Below, piece after piece: positions 20,895-30,892 of a DNA stretch of 64,000 nt (the stretch's first letter is position 1; the number at the start of each line of letters is the position of its first letter). Source of the DNA: Diploptera punctata. Its lineage: Eukaryota > Arthropoda > Insecta > Blattodea > Blaberidae. The stretch is taken from contig JASPKZ010007555.1 of the NCBI GenBank assembly GCA_030220185.1, forward strand, positions 62,001-126,000. Direction: 5' to 3'. Both the position numbers and the translations under genes were made by a program. The notes under the pieces were generated by a model. It had not been told where the DNA came from, made no database searches, and worked only from the letters and a program-made list of their open reading frames with translations.

Positions 20895-21830
20895 ATATAT
20901 TTGGAAAGATAATAAAAGACCTAAAACAGAAAATACTAAATACTGTGACTAAGCTAAGGGAGATTTTCAATTCTATGGCAAAGGAGACTCTAGTAAAAGA
21001 AAAGAAAATTGCTGATTTAAACAAAAAATTAGCAGAAGGACAAAACAACGCTACTGCGAAGACATCTTCAGAGGGAAAAATAAAGTGTTCCGAAATTGTG
21101 TTGAACATACCCCAAAAGCATAAGCAAATAAGAACTTTCAAAATAATTGTAAAGTGAGAAGAATGACAGCACAGATAATATGAAAACTCTAATTAAACAA
21201 AAAGTTAACCAACTGAGATTAAGGCTGGAGTATACACCTTTAAATCCCTTACAAATGGGAATATATTAATGGAGTCTTAACACCAAATCTGATGCAGAAA
21301 AAGATATGCTCCAGCATCAATGAAAAATGTGGTGCAGAAATAGATGCTAATGAAATGAAATTGAGAAACCCTAAAATGATAATATATAATGTTCTATAGG
21401 AAATGGATATGGATCAAATGAAGTAAGCAATATGTGAACAAAGCACAGAATTGAATATAAAGGAAGACGACTTTCAGCCAAAATTTATCTTTAAAGATAG
21501 AAGAGGTAACATAAACTTGGTCATAGAAATAAAGTCAGTAATAAGGAAGACAATACTGGGCAGAGAGATCAAATTAGGTTGGAACATGTACAACTTAGAT
21601 GATTGCATTAAACAGACGTTTTAAGTGCAGTAAGTATAACCATCGTGCTCAAGAGTGTAGAGGTGATCAAACATGCCCACTCTGCACAAGGTAATCATCA
21701 CATTAGAGAATGCACAGTAAGAAAAGAAGAATGCAAATGCATTAATTGTGTTAAATCACAATAAATACAATAAAATGGCACTGGTAAATGAGAATCACTC
21801 TTCAGTTCATAAAGAATGTAAGATTTTAAA
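20895..21830 (+). pseudogene. Degenerate LINE ORF1 (Gag-like) with zinc knuckles
   Basis: Begins with a coiled-coil-like stretch (MAKETLVKEKKIADLNKKLA at about 20975). Later RRFKCSKYNHRAQECRGDQT then CPLCT, and TVRKEECKCINC in another frame: CCHC knuckles like those of the RNA-binding ORF1 of I/jockey/R1 LINEs. The first knuckle cysteine is changed to arginine and stops are frequent. Enclosed by inverted PLE arms. Confidence 0.6.
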
Positions 21831-22266
21831 TACACCAAAGAAAAACTACAGTTTAAATAAACTAATAAAAACCAACAAAAATGAAAAAACTGATGAAATT
21901 AAAAAATCAGGAATATATCAAATTGAATGCATGGGTTGTGAAAAGATATATATAGGGAAAACAAAAAGAAACCTAAAAATTAGAACCAAAGAACACATAA
22001 GAAATATTAAAAATGGAGAAATTGAAAAATCTGCAGTTGCTGCTCATGTTTGGTCTGAAAAACATAATATAAATTCACACACTAAATTATTAAAACAGTT
22101 AGAAAATACAAAAGAGCTGACTATTTGGAAAAAAAATTATATTCAGAAGAACAGAAACAGAGTTATGAATTTTGATATTCCGATGGAGGGTGACCTTGTT
22201 TGGAGGTTCTTTGGCCAACCACAGGATGGAGCTGACATCGACATCCAGGTGGTGCAACATAAATAA
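21748..22266 (+). CDS. Penelope-type GIY-YIG endonuclease domain (transposon, right arm)
   Basis: 172 codons open. The first 30 or so residues belong to the neighbouring LINE ORF1 remnant; from NYSLNKLIKTNKNEK on it is PLE. GIY at about residue 54 and YIG at about 69, separated by the CXXC finger, then RTKEH, a second histidine-containing segment (AAHVWSEKH) and the C-terminal MNFDIPM and WRFFGQP. The reverse transcriptase that should precede it is missing, so this is not an autonomous element. Ends 19 bases before the ribozyme core. Confidence 0.7.
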   Translation: MLNHNKYNKMALVNENHSSVHKECKILNTPKKNYSLNKLIKTNKNEKTDEIKKSGIYQIECMGCEKIYIGKTKRNLKIRTKEHIRNIKNGEIEKSAVAAHVWSEKHNINSHTKLLKQLENTKELTIWKKNYIQKNRNRVMNFDIPMEGDLVWRFFGQPQDGADIDIQVVQHK

Positions 22267-22278
22267 AACCAGTCTGGG

Positions 22279-22322
22279 AAAGCTGACGATAAAACAGAAT
22301 TGTTTTGAAACTTGTCCAAGAA
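22279..22322 (+). ncRNA. Hammerhead ribozyme core, right arm of inverted PLE
   Basis: Core CUGACGA, stem II AAAACA/UGUUUU, GAAA, CUUG, site UC. Stem I pairing is poor. Confidence 0.55.
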
Positions 22323-22880
22323 CAAATCAACATTGATATTGAGGTAAGATATCCAGACCAAAAATAATATAATTTTAAATACATTCTTAACACAGACTAT
22401 TAATATGGCTACAAGACATAATACAGGTGCGATTAATAACTAGTTCCATACATTAAGATGTCTCCAACTTAACAGGCAACATTCTAGGAATGCAACCAAC
22501 AATTTAGTGCAAATTATAAGCGAACGAAACACGCATTTAATATTCATGCAGGAGCCGTAAGTTATTAATAATCAACTGGCAGGTCTCCCCAAAATGTTTG
22601 TAACATTTACTGGGGAACATAAAATACTATCAATTAATGTATTCAATGATATTTAATTATGAAATCCACACATATACAAGGAACAAAACAAGGTCACTAA
22701 AACATACAGGCTTCTATGAAGAATATAGCACTGACAAAATTTAAAGTGGGTAACTGGGTATAGTTTGAATGATTGCTATTTACGTTGCTAAGGGTATTGA
22801 ACTTCGGTAGATGCAACAATAACATTAAATTGTATTATTTTTAGTCTGAACATCTTACCTCAATATTAATGTTGATTTGT

Positions 22881-22921
22881 TCTTGAACAAGTTTCAAAAC
22901 AATTCTGTTTTATCGTCAGCT
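22881..22921 (-). ncRNA. Hammerhead ribozyme core, left arm
   Basis: CUGACGA, stem II AAAACA/UGUUUU, GAAA, CUUG, site UU. Relative of the cores at 20394 and 22279. Confidence 0.5.
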
Positions 22922-23279
22922 TTTCCAGACTGGTTTTATTTATGTTGCACAACTTGGATGTGGTTGGCCAAAGAAACTCCAAACAAGTTCATGCTCCATC
23001 AGTATATGAAAATTCATAACTCTGTTTTTGTTCTTCTGAATATAATTTTTTTCCCAAATAGTCTACGGGTTTGACGAAAAAATGGTACATAAAATGATAG
23101 AAAAGTATAAAAAACAAAAAATGATAAACAGAAGTACCCTTGTAAAAGAAGAACCACATATGAAAAAATATAGGAAATTCACATATCACCCTTGGGTACA
23201 TAATAAATTCCAAAATATATTTGAGAATTAAAATATATATGTAGTCAATATGCCCATTTCACCAATTAATGTTTTAAAA

Positions 23280-23322
23280 TGGTCAACAAGTTTCTACAGC
23301 CAAGCTGTCATTCTCAAGACCA
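23280..23322 (-). ncRNA. Hammerhead ribozyme-like core with U3/A8, left arm
   Basis: Exact reverse complement of the core at 23377-23419. Confidence 0.65.
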
Positions 23323-23376
23323 GATATTGACTGAAGACAGAATTGATAATTATCAATTCTGTCTTCAGTCAATATC

Positions 23377-23419
23377 TGGTCTTGAGAATGACAGCTTGGC
23401 TGTAGAAACTTGTTGACCA
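23377..23419 (+). ncRNA. Hammerhead ribozyme-like core with U3/A8, right arm
   Basis: Stem I UGGUC/GACCA (5 bp), core UUGAGAA, stem II ACAGC/GCUGU, GAAA, stem III CUUG, site UU. The best-paired example of the variant core. Confidence 0.7.
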
Positions 23420-23583
23420 TTTTAAAACATTAATTGGTGAAATGGGCATATTGACTACATATATATTTTAATATTATATCACCAAGAAGATCACTTGTGT
23501 ATTAAATATATTTGAGAAGTTTAATATTAAAATTGCACCAAAAAATAACTACAGTTTAAATAAACTAATAAAAACCAACAAAA

Positions 23584-23979
23584 ATGAAAAAAACTGATAA
23601 AAATAAAAAGTCAGGAATATATCAAATTGAATGCATGGGTTGTGAAAAGATATATATAGGAAAAACAAAAAGAAACCTAAAAATTAGAACCAAAGAACAC
23701 ATAAGAAATATTAAAAATGGAGAAATTGAAAAATCTGCAGTTGCTGCTCATGTTTGGTCTGAAAAACATAATATAAATTCACACACTAAATTATTAAAAC
23801 AGTTAGAAAATACAAAAGAGCTGACTATTTGGGAAAAAATTTATATTCAGAAGAACAAAAACAGAGTTATGAATTTTGATATACCGATGAAGCGTGACCT
23901 TGTTTGGAGGTTCTTTGCCAACCACAGGATGGAGCTGACATCGACATCCAGGTTGTGCAACATAATGCAACATTTATAA
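23584..23979 (+). CDS. Penelope-type GIY-YIG endonuclease domain (transposon)
   Basis: 131 open codons: KKSGIYQIECMGCEK, IYIGKTKRNLKIRTKEHIRN, EIEKSAVAAHVWSEKH, then MNFDIPMKRDLVWRFF. The residues expected of the nuclease are present (GIY, YIG, the arginine before TKEH), as is the CXXC finger. The frame shifts after WRFF relative to the 21748 copy, so the last 25 residues differ. No complete reverse transcriptase accompanies it. Confidence 0.7.
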   Translation: MKKTDKNKKSGIYQIECMGCEKIYIGKTKRNLKIRTKEHIRNIKNGEIEKSAVAAHVWSEKHNINSHTKLLKQLENTKELTIWEKIYIQKNKNRVMNFDIPMKRDLVWRFFANHRMELTSTSRLCNIMQHL

Positions 23980-23991
23980 AACCAGTCTGGA

Positions 23992-24034
23992 AAAGCTGAC
24001 GATAAAACAGAATTGTTTTGAAACTTGTTCAAGA
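23992..24034 (+). ncRNA. Hammerhead ribozyme core, right arm
   Basis: CUGACGA, stem II AAAACA/UGUUUU, GAAA, CUUG, UU. Stem I is weak. Confidence 0.5.
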
Positions 24035-24139
24035 ACAAATCAACATTAATATTGAGATAAGATGTTCAGACCAAAAATAATATAATTAAAATAACCTCAA
24101 AATATAACTTCCCAAAATTAAATATTAATAACATTAAAC

Positions 24140-24600
24140 TTATATTTGAAAAGAAAAATATACGCCTAGACTAGGGTTTGAACCCAGGACCTTTGACTTT
24201 CTATGTCAATGCTCTTCCATCTGAGCCACCTAGGCCTCCAATCTAAACACGTATTTTTCTCTTACACATAGTTAATTCCCTAACCCCAAATGCTACGAGC
24301 CGTTGCTACGATTTTTGCAAATGGCGGCTTCTTTGTTAAGACTTTTTATTGGGAATTTAAACATTACTTATAAAGCCAGTAGTGCCTCTTTCAATGTTAA
24401 TATTATTCGTTTTTAAACACCTTAATGATGGACAAAATATATTTGAAAAGAAAAATATATGCCTAGACTGGGGTTTGAACCCAGGACCTTTGACTTTCTA
24501 TGTCAATGCTCTTCCATCTGAGCCACCTAGGCCTCCAATTGGTTCAGGACACAGTATGTTATATTTGGTGAAACAATATGTTAAAAGTTAATTAATCTTA
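24140..24600 (-). repeat. Two tRNA-derived repeat units, gcctaga subtype
   Basis: Heads at 24164-24235 and 24461-24532, 297 bases apart, minus strand, with boxes like TGGCTCAGATGG and GGGTTTGAACCC. The second unit is cut shortly after the head. Confidence 0.75.
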
Positions 24601-24619
24601 AATTATGAACATGGTGAAA

Positions 24620-25250
24620 TGTTCAATGAATGAATGAGTCATTTCTTATCTTACCTCATAGTTTATGCTTTCTTAAACACGGGAACTGAAGTTTTCAAGA
24701 GAAACATTCCTCCCATTTTCAACCGATATTATAACTACTGGATTATCGTTAGAATCTCCATCTATAACATTGCCATATGGTGTTGATTTTATGAACTTTA
24801 AGATCAGGTCCTGTTCACCGGAAATTTTGAAATTCATGGATCTAAATTTGTTCTTCTAAATATATATATCTTCTCCCAAACTGTAAATTCTAAAGGTTTT
24901 TGAAGTTTGGCCTTTTTCAGTTTTTATGACTCTCCAACAAACTCTGTGTGTTGCAATAGCTGGTTTTTTAATTTCACCATTTTTAATATTTCTAAAGTTT
25001 TCCTTTGTGTGAGTGTCCAAATTCCTTTTTGTTTTTCCTATGTATACTTTATTGCAGTCTTTACAACTATTTTGATAAATTCCAGATTTTTTACTATCTG
25101 GGGTGTTCAATTTTTTATTGGTTATTAATAGATTACCAAGGCTAAATTAATTTATCGGTGTCAATGTAATATTGAATTTCTTGAAAATATTTTGAAATTT
25201 GTTATATATTTCAGGATATGTAATTTTCTTTAATTGTTTTCCTTTCTTTG
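24620..25250 (-). pseudogene. PLE 3' module: endonuclease remnant with hammerhead
   Basis: The minus strand reads PDSKKSGIYQNSCKDCNKVY, then IGKTKRNLDTHTKENFRN and EIKKPAIATH, then a frameshift. GIY, YIG and CXXC survive; the usual R-T-K-E-H is HTKEN, so the catalytic region is damaged. A hammerhead lies at its 3' end (24680-24725). Confidence 0.72.
24680..24725 (-). ncRNA. Hammerhead ribozyme-like core with U3/A8
   Basis: Stem I CGG/CCG, core UUGAAAA, stem II GGGAG/CUCUU, GAAA, stem III ACUUCAGU, site UC. Confidence 0.6.
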
Positions 25251-25289
25251 AATCATATATTTAATCATATCAAATATTTTCCATATTTA

Positions 25290-25622
25290 ACCATGAATGG
25301 AGATTTTTTTTTTTTTTTTTTTCCAATGCCCCAGGTTTTTTTTTTTTTTTTACATTTCTGGTATTCTCTCCTGGCACTGGCTTAATTGCAACCCACTTCT
25401 GAAATGGGGCACCTAGAAGGCGGAGTTACATTACCCCGATGATATGATGGGTGATAAATGATAATGAAGCACCAGGAGAATTCTTAACCTAAATTCCAGA
25501 CCATCGGCAACCACAGGATTAATTTCCTTTGAGGAAAAATTCCCATGGTTTGACCGGGAATTAAACCTGGGACCTCATGAACTGTAGTCAAAAACGCTGA
25601 CCACTAGCCCATGAGGCTGGTC
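25290..25622 (-). repeat. SINE family S3 with long T tract
   Basis: tRNA-like head at the right end (minus strand gggctagtggtcagcg, B box aggtttaattccc). The tail ends gccaggagagaataccagaa and poly(A) on that strand (T runs at 25304-25322 and 25336-25350). The tail is shared with the hybrid SINE at 2272. Confidence 0.75.
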
Positions 25623-25659
25623 ATGAATGGGAAAATGTATTTAGTATTATTTTAATAGT

Positions 25660-25960
25660 TGACGTTTTTATTATTAATTTAATACTTCTCACTGAAGGAT
25701 AAATTATATTTGAAGAGAAAAATTTTTGCCTAGACCGAGGCTCGAACCCGGGACCCTTGGCTTTCCGGGCCAAGTGCTCTACCAACTGAGCTACCGAGGC
25801 GAGTTGTGATCTAGACGCAAATTTCTCTCTTATATACGTTGTAATTTGCATCTAGATTGCAACTCGCCTCAGTAGCTCGGTTGGTAGAGCACTTGACCCA
25901 GAAAGCCAAGGATCCCAGGTTCGAGTCTCAGACTAGGCGAAAACTTTTCTTTTCAAATAT
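25660..25960. repeat. Head-to-head inverted pair of tRNA-derived units
   Basis: Head 25728-25800 is on minus and 25866-25938 on plus, 65 bases apart, so the transcript of either strand could fold into a long hairpin. Same family as the 302-bp array. Confidence 0.8.
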
Positions 25961-26587
25961 ATATTATTTTAATTTTTTTTTTTCTGAAATGGGCCTAGCA
26001 GAATGTGTAGTCTTGATCTACTTGTGCTTAGAACAATTCAATTATGAATTGTGTTCATAATACACAGTTAGAAGCTTTTTCTATATAAATTATGATAGCA
26101 GACTATAGTGCCTGTCTGTCAGAATTGATTTGTACTATGACAAACTATACTCCACGCCACATGATGTTATGGGATTATAGTTGTTTCACACTATATTTGA
26201 TAGTTTTATTAAAGTGTGAATAATATTGGCCTTACCTACAAAAAGTCCTCTAATTTCTAAAGTGTGGAATAAGATCGTATATTTCCAGCACTGCTTCAAA
26301 TTTAGCAGCAGCAGTCTTTCCTACATATAAATGTTATAATGCACTCACAATGTAAGGACTGCCTTTAGGTAGCATGAAGGAACTCGCCACTATGTGACTA
26401 GAGAAGGATAGGTGGTTATTATTCTAACATTGTTGTTCAACTTATTCATCTAGGAACATCTTGTTTTGAGTTTCGGACAAAAGTCTCCATCTAACTTGGT
26501 AATTCCAAGTATTTTCATCCAGTTGTTTCTTTTTATCAAATTCATCTGTCTAGTTCAAGATGGGATACAGAGGTATTTTTACTTATT
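25961..26587. other. TUFM intron, nothing recognised
   Basis: No frames or shared repeats. Confidence 0.4.
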
Positions 26588-26880
26588 TAAAGAGTCCACC
26601 ACTGTGGTCTTGAGGTAGCGTGCTGCCTTGTCATGCAGCAGGTCCAGGTTCGATTCCCGGTCAGGACAGACTCCTGGGTGAGGTTTTTTAGGGGGGTTTT
26701 TCCTCACCTGTAAGACAAATGTCAGGAAGCTTAGGACCCAACGGTCCCTGAAAAATCATCATCATCCTCCTTCACCAGTGTGGAAAGCAACGGGAAGCTA
26801 CCACACCTATAATTCCCTAGTAAAGCTGCAAAGCATAGCATGAAAGACCTGCCCTCGGGCAGAATTACTATGGATGGATA
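26588..26880 (+). repeat. SINE family S2, nearly full length
   Basis: Head gtggtcttgaggtagcgtgc with B box ggttcgattcc, body gactcctgggtgagg, and 3' end gccctcgggcagaattacta. Confidence 0.85.
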
Positions 26881-27239
26881 TTTGAAGAGAAATTGAGATG
26901 TATGAAATTAATAATAAAAACATCAAATTTATATTTGTTTATGGTGAAATTAAATGTTTCTCATCTCTCCTCATATAAATGTTCTAAGTAGATCACGATT
27001 TTGAGACTATAACGGTCTCATCTTTGGCAACTGATGTTATGTCGATTGGAAGGAACTCTTCTTCTTCCCTCTGTTGGTGAACCAACTCCCAAGGTGACTA
27101 CTTCGAGGGTGACAGTGCTGAATAGAAACTTTGAAGTGTTGTGTTGTGTTTATGGCCTCATTCCGGAAACTTATTGATCACACCTCGTATGTAAAAAAAA
27201 CATTTGTTCAATGCACAATTTAGTTAGAATTATAAATTC

Positions 27240-28000
27240 TTTTATAGATTCTTTTTCTAATTTTTTTTATTTAACCATTTTTCCAAAATTTCAAGAGTGG
27301 TTTCTCTAGGGATGCTGGGAAACAATGAAACTATGTCAAACGACACTAATGTGTCTGTTGGTTCTATTTGTCTGTTCTCTAATTTTCCTATCAGTTGAAA
27401 CGAGTTATCTATTGATAGGTTATCAAATTCTTCCATTTTCTTGTATTCATTGCATAACCATTTTGATATTAGGTATGTAGGTGACCTTATACTGTTGATA
27501 ATGGGCCTCATTTTATCTCTGCCCTTGTGAATTTTTGGGAGACCATGCATTTGTGGATTTTTAGGATTAGGGACTTTCAGTTTGATTTTATCTTGTTTCG
27601 TTAAATTTTTGTTTATGTTTTTGAAGGTGTTATCAACTTCTTTAATGCATACAGATTCTAAAACTTTTGCATCCTATTTTTATAATTTTTGTTATCCATG
27701 TTACTAACTGATTACCTTTGTCAGCCTTTGTGATTATTGCATTTTTATTGTTAATTTCTTTAATTATTTTCATGTTTCCCAGTCCTCTTTTGAGATATTT
27801 CTTGGTATTTCCTTAATTTCTTCTATTACTTTACCACATTCATTTCTAATTAAAATTTTTTCTTCTGTTTCCAAATCATCTATTATTACTTCTACATCAG
27901 CTACATAGTCTTCAATTTTGTTAGAATAATTCACACATGTTTTGAACCCTTTTTCTAAACTTTCTAATTCTCTATTGATGAAAGATTTTGAAAGCAAAGA
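27240..28000 (-). pseudogene. PLE reverse transcriptase, inverted partial copy
   Basis: From the N-terminal HRELES-like region (SFINRELESLEKGFKTCVNY, then VADVEVIIDDLETEEKI) to MHGLPKIHKGRDKMRPIINS and DTLVSFDIVSLFPSIPRETT. GLPKIHK and SFD.VSLF are hallmarks of Penelope reverse transcriptases. The catalytic YVDD part is missing because the copy stops after motif A. A short frameshift lies near 27740-27780. Confidence 0.78.
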
Positions 28001-29310
28001 AAAAAATAAGAAAAACACTTCAAAAACAAGGAAAACAGGTGGAAATGATGTAATTAACTTGTCTTCAAAATCTTTCGTCCATAGAGAATTAGAAAGTTTA
28101 GAAAAAGGGTTCAAAACATGTGTGAATTATTCTAACAAAATTGAAGACTATGTAGCTGATGTAGAAGTAATAATAGATGATTTGGAAACAGAAGAAAAAA
28201 TTTTAATTAGAAATGAATGTGGTAAAGTAATAGAAGAAATTAAGGAAATACCAAGAAATATCTCAAAAGAGGACTGGGAAACATGAAAATAATTAAAGAA
28301 ATTAACAATAAAAATGCAATAATCACAAAGGCTGACAAAGGTAATCAGTTAGTAACATGGATAACAAAAATTATAAAAATAGGATGCAAAAGTTTTAGAA
28401 TCTGTATGCATTAAAGAAGTTGATAACACCTTCAAAAACATAAACAAAAATTTAACGAAACAAGATAAATTCAAACTGAAAGTCCCTAATCCTAAAAATC
28501 CACAAATGCATGGTCTCCCAAAAAATCACAAGGGCAGAGATAAAATGAGGCCCATTATCAACAGTATAAGGTCACCTACATACCTAATATCAAAGTGGTT
28601 ATGCAATGAATACAAGAAAATGGAAGAATTTGATAACCTATCAATAGATAACTCGTTTCAACTGATAGGAAAATTAGAGAACAGACAAATATAACCAACA
28701 GACACATTAGTGTCGTTTGACATAGTTTCATTGTTTCCCAGCATCCCTAGAGAAACCACTCTTGAAATTTTGGAAAAATAGTTAAATAAAAAAAAAATTA
28801 GAAAAAGAATTTATAATTCTAACTAAATTGTGCATTGAACAAATGTTTTTTTACATATAACGGAAAATTTTTCAAACAAAATTCTGGGCTTTCTATGGGA
28901 AACCCTCTATCACCCTTTCTGGTCAATTTATTTATGGAAATTTTGAGCAGAAAATAACGACTGGACATACTTTGATTGTCAAATTTTGGAGTAGATACGT
29001 TGACAACGTAATTGCTATTGTGAATCATAAGCAAATAGAGGATGCTTTAAAGCTGTTGAACATTCAGAGTAGAACTATAAAATTTACCATGGAAACTGAA
29101 AATGAAAGACAAATCCCATTTTTAGATCTCACTTTAAGAAGAAACGAAAAAAACAAGATAGAATTTGGAATTTACAGAAAGAATACACATATAGACAACT
29201 ATATTAAAGCTTCAGGATTCAACCATTTTGCTCACAAAGAGGCAGTATTCAATAGTTTGACACATAGATTGGTAAATATACCTATGAAAAAGAACACATA
29301 ATTAACGTTG
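27990..29310 (+). pseudogene. PLE reverse transcriptase, longer copy
   Basis: Plus-strand SFVHRELESLEKGFKTCVNY (about 28068), MHGLPKNHKGRDKMRPIINS (28506), DTLVSFDIVSLFPSIP, then after several stops FWSRYVDNVIAIVNHKQIED (28984) and ERQIPFLDLTLRRNEKNKIE, then IYRKNTHIDNYIKASGFNHF. The catalytic box is YVDN, so the second aspartate is lost. GLPKNHK replaces the usual GLPKIHK. At least five stops or frameshifts. Identified by order of motifs; inactive. Confidence 0.82.
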
Positions 29311-29479
29311 CTATAGATAACGGTTATGAAGAAAATAAGGTACACAAGAAAATAAATAAATTTAAAAGGCAAAAATTAATTAATGGAAGCACACAGAAGA
29401 AACAGAAAAAAATAAAATTCAAGAAATTCACTTACCGCCCATTGAAACACCATAAATTTCAAAAAATGTTAATATAAGA

Positions 29480-29830
29480 TTAGGACCAAAGAATGAATAC
29501 AGCCTTAATAGGATAATTAAAACCAATAAAAATGAGAACAAATCAGGAATTTATCAGATCAAATGCAGGGATTGTGACAAAATTTATATTGGAAAAACGA
29601 AAAGAATTTTGAAAACAAGGGTGAAAGAACATCTTAAACATCAAAAATGGAGAAGTGGAAAAGTCAGCAGTAGCTGCTCATGCTTGGTCCGAAAAACATT
29701 TAATTGAATCAAAAGCCAGTCTAATTAAACAAATAGACAAACAAAAGGAACTCACAGTTTGGGAAAAGATCCACATTCAAAAAAAACAAAGGAGAACTTA
29801 TGAACTTTGAAATTCCTGCAAATTTTGACC
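29480..29830 (+). pseudogene. PLE endonuclease, frameshifted
   Basis: NKSGIYQIKCRDCDKIYIGK then TKRILKTRVKEHLKH; a frameshift follows, and SAVAAHAWSEKH-like sequence appears in the next frame. Ends near EIPANFDLIQRFIGPP. GIY, YIG and CXXC are intact. Confidence 0.72.
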
Positions 29831-29909
29831 TGATCCAGAGATTCATCGGTCCACCAACAGAGGGAAGAAGAAGAGTTTCTTCCAATTGACATAACATCAG
29901 TCGCTGAAG

Positions 29910-29956
29910 AAGTACTGAAGATGAGACCGTTATGGTCTTGAAATCGTGATCTACTT
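29910..29956 (+). ncRNA. Hammerhead ribozyme, canonical core
   Basis: Stem I AAGUA/UACUU (5 bp), core CUGAAGA, stem II GAGACC/GGUCUU, GAAA, self-complementary stem III UCGUGA, site UC. Confidence 0.75.
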
Positions 29957-30059
29957 AGATGATTTATATGAGGAGAGGTAAGAAACATTTAATTTCATCA
30001 TAAATTAAATCTCATAGTGATTAATTCCTATAAAAGTTAAATTATATTTGTTTTATTTA

Positions 30060-30600
30060 AAGAGAAAAATTATACGCTCAGACCGGGACTTGAACCCGGG
30101 ACCCTTGGTTTTCTAGTCCAAGTGCTCTACCATTTGAGCTACCTGAGCAAGTACCGATCTAAATGCAAATCTTTCTCTATATACGTTGAAATTCCCGCCC
30201 CAAATGCTTTGAAGCCTTTGCTTCTATCTTTGCAAATGGCGGCTCCTATATTAAGAAGACATATTTGGGAATTATACATTACATTATAAATGCCAGTACG
30301 GCTATTTTCGATGTTTTTATTATTAATTTCATACATCTCAATGATGGATAAATCATATTTAAAGAGAAAAATTATACGCTCAGACCGGGACTTGAACCCA
30401 GGACCCTTGGTTTTCTAGTCCAAGTGCTCTACCATTTGAGCTACCTGAGCAAGTACCGATCTAAACGCAAATCTTTCTCTATATACGTTGAAATTCCCGC
30501 CCCAAATGCTTTGAAGCCTTTGCTTCTATCTTTGCAAATGGCGGCTCCTATATTAAGAAGACATATTTGGGAATTATACATTACATTATAAATGCCAGTA
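30060..30600 (-). repeat. Two tRNA-derived units, gctcaga subtype
   Basis: Heads at 30076-30148 and 30378-30450, exactly 302 bases apart, near-identical to each other. Minus strand; A box tagctcaaatgg, B box gggttcaagtccc. Confidence 0.82.
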
Positions 30601-30890
30601 CGGCTATTTTTGTTTACTATATTACAGTGTCAAAAAATTTCAGAATTACAGTTTTCAAAGACATTTTTAATGAATTCCTATCATTTTTATTGAAAAAGAA
30701 ATACCACAATTTGAAAGTTCAGAAATATGAAGGTGTTTTAAATTTTCACTAAAATATGAACATTTTGCCAAAATATTATTAAGTATGAAATTTTCTGTAG
30801 GTCTTATTTGATTCTATTATCATAAAATGTAAAGATACTTTGTCTCTGTGTTCAATAGTTTAAAACGTGAAATTTCCCATAATTCCTCAC
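30601..30890. other. TUFM intron, nothing recognised
   Basis: AT-rich. Confidence 0.4.
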
Positions 30891-30892
30891 TT

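Larger units (their letters stand above)
20340..22400. mobile_element. Inverted Penelope-like modules flanking a LINE ORF1 fragment
   Basis: The left arm (20340-20890, minus) and right arm (21835-22380, plus) are copies of the same PLE 3' module: KKSGIYQIECMGCEK, YIGKTKRNLKIRTKEHIRNI, EIEKSAVAAHVWSEKHNI, then MNFDIPM. This is the Penelope-type GIY-YIG nuclease with its CXXC finger. In the left arm YIGKTK is damaged to KNKKKAK; the right arm is intact from 21748 to 22266. Each arm ends in a hammerhead. Between them, 20895-21830 is unrelated and resembles a LINE ORF1. The terminal cctcat tail is missing. Confidence 0.82.
23227..23504 (+). mobile_element. Perfect 246-bp palindrome with two hammerheads, 13-bp target duplication
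   Basis: aatatatttgaga at 23214-23226 and 23505-23517. Arms 23227-23349 and 23350-23472 are perfect 123-base reverse complements with no spacer, followed by a 32-base tail. Both arms contain a hammerhead. Perfect identity implies a recent insertion or ongoing arm correction. Nested in the PLE at 22830. Confidence 0.9.
22830..24126. mobile_element. Inverted PLE insertion, 1297 bp, with 12-bp target duplication
   Basis: aataacattaaa at 22818-22829 and 24127-24138 brackets the whole. The left arm is a short minus-strand 3' end with ribozyme (22845-23060); the right part is plus: the C-terminal reverse transcriptase linker YGFDEKMVHKMIEKYKKQ (about 23068), then the endonuclease at 23584-23979. 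A younger palindrome (23227-23504) has inserted in the linker. The right end is aacctcaaaatataacttcc. Confidence 0.88.
26941..30043. mobile_element. Largest Penelope-like insertion, 3.1 kb, inverted structure
   Basis: atatttgttt at 26931-26940 and 30044-30053 is the likely target duplication. The minus-strand left part (about 26941-27970) carries a 3' end, then reverse transcriptase sequence; the plus-strand right part (about 27970-30030) is the longer copy: N-terminus, reverse transcriptase, endonuclease, hammerhead. The two meet head to head near 27970. Right end tctcatagtgattaattcc. Frames are broken in both halves. Confidence 0.85.
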
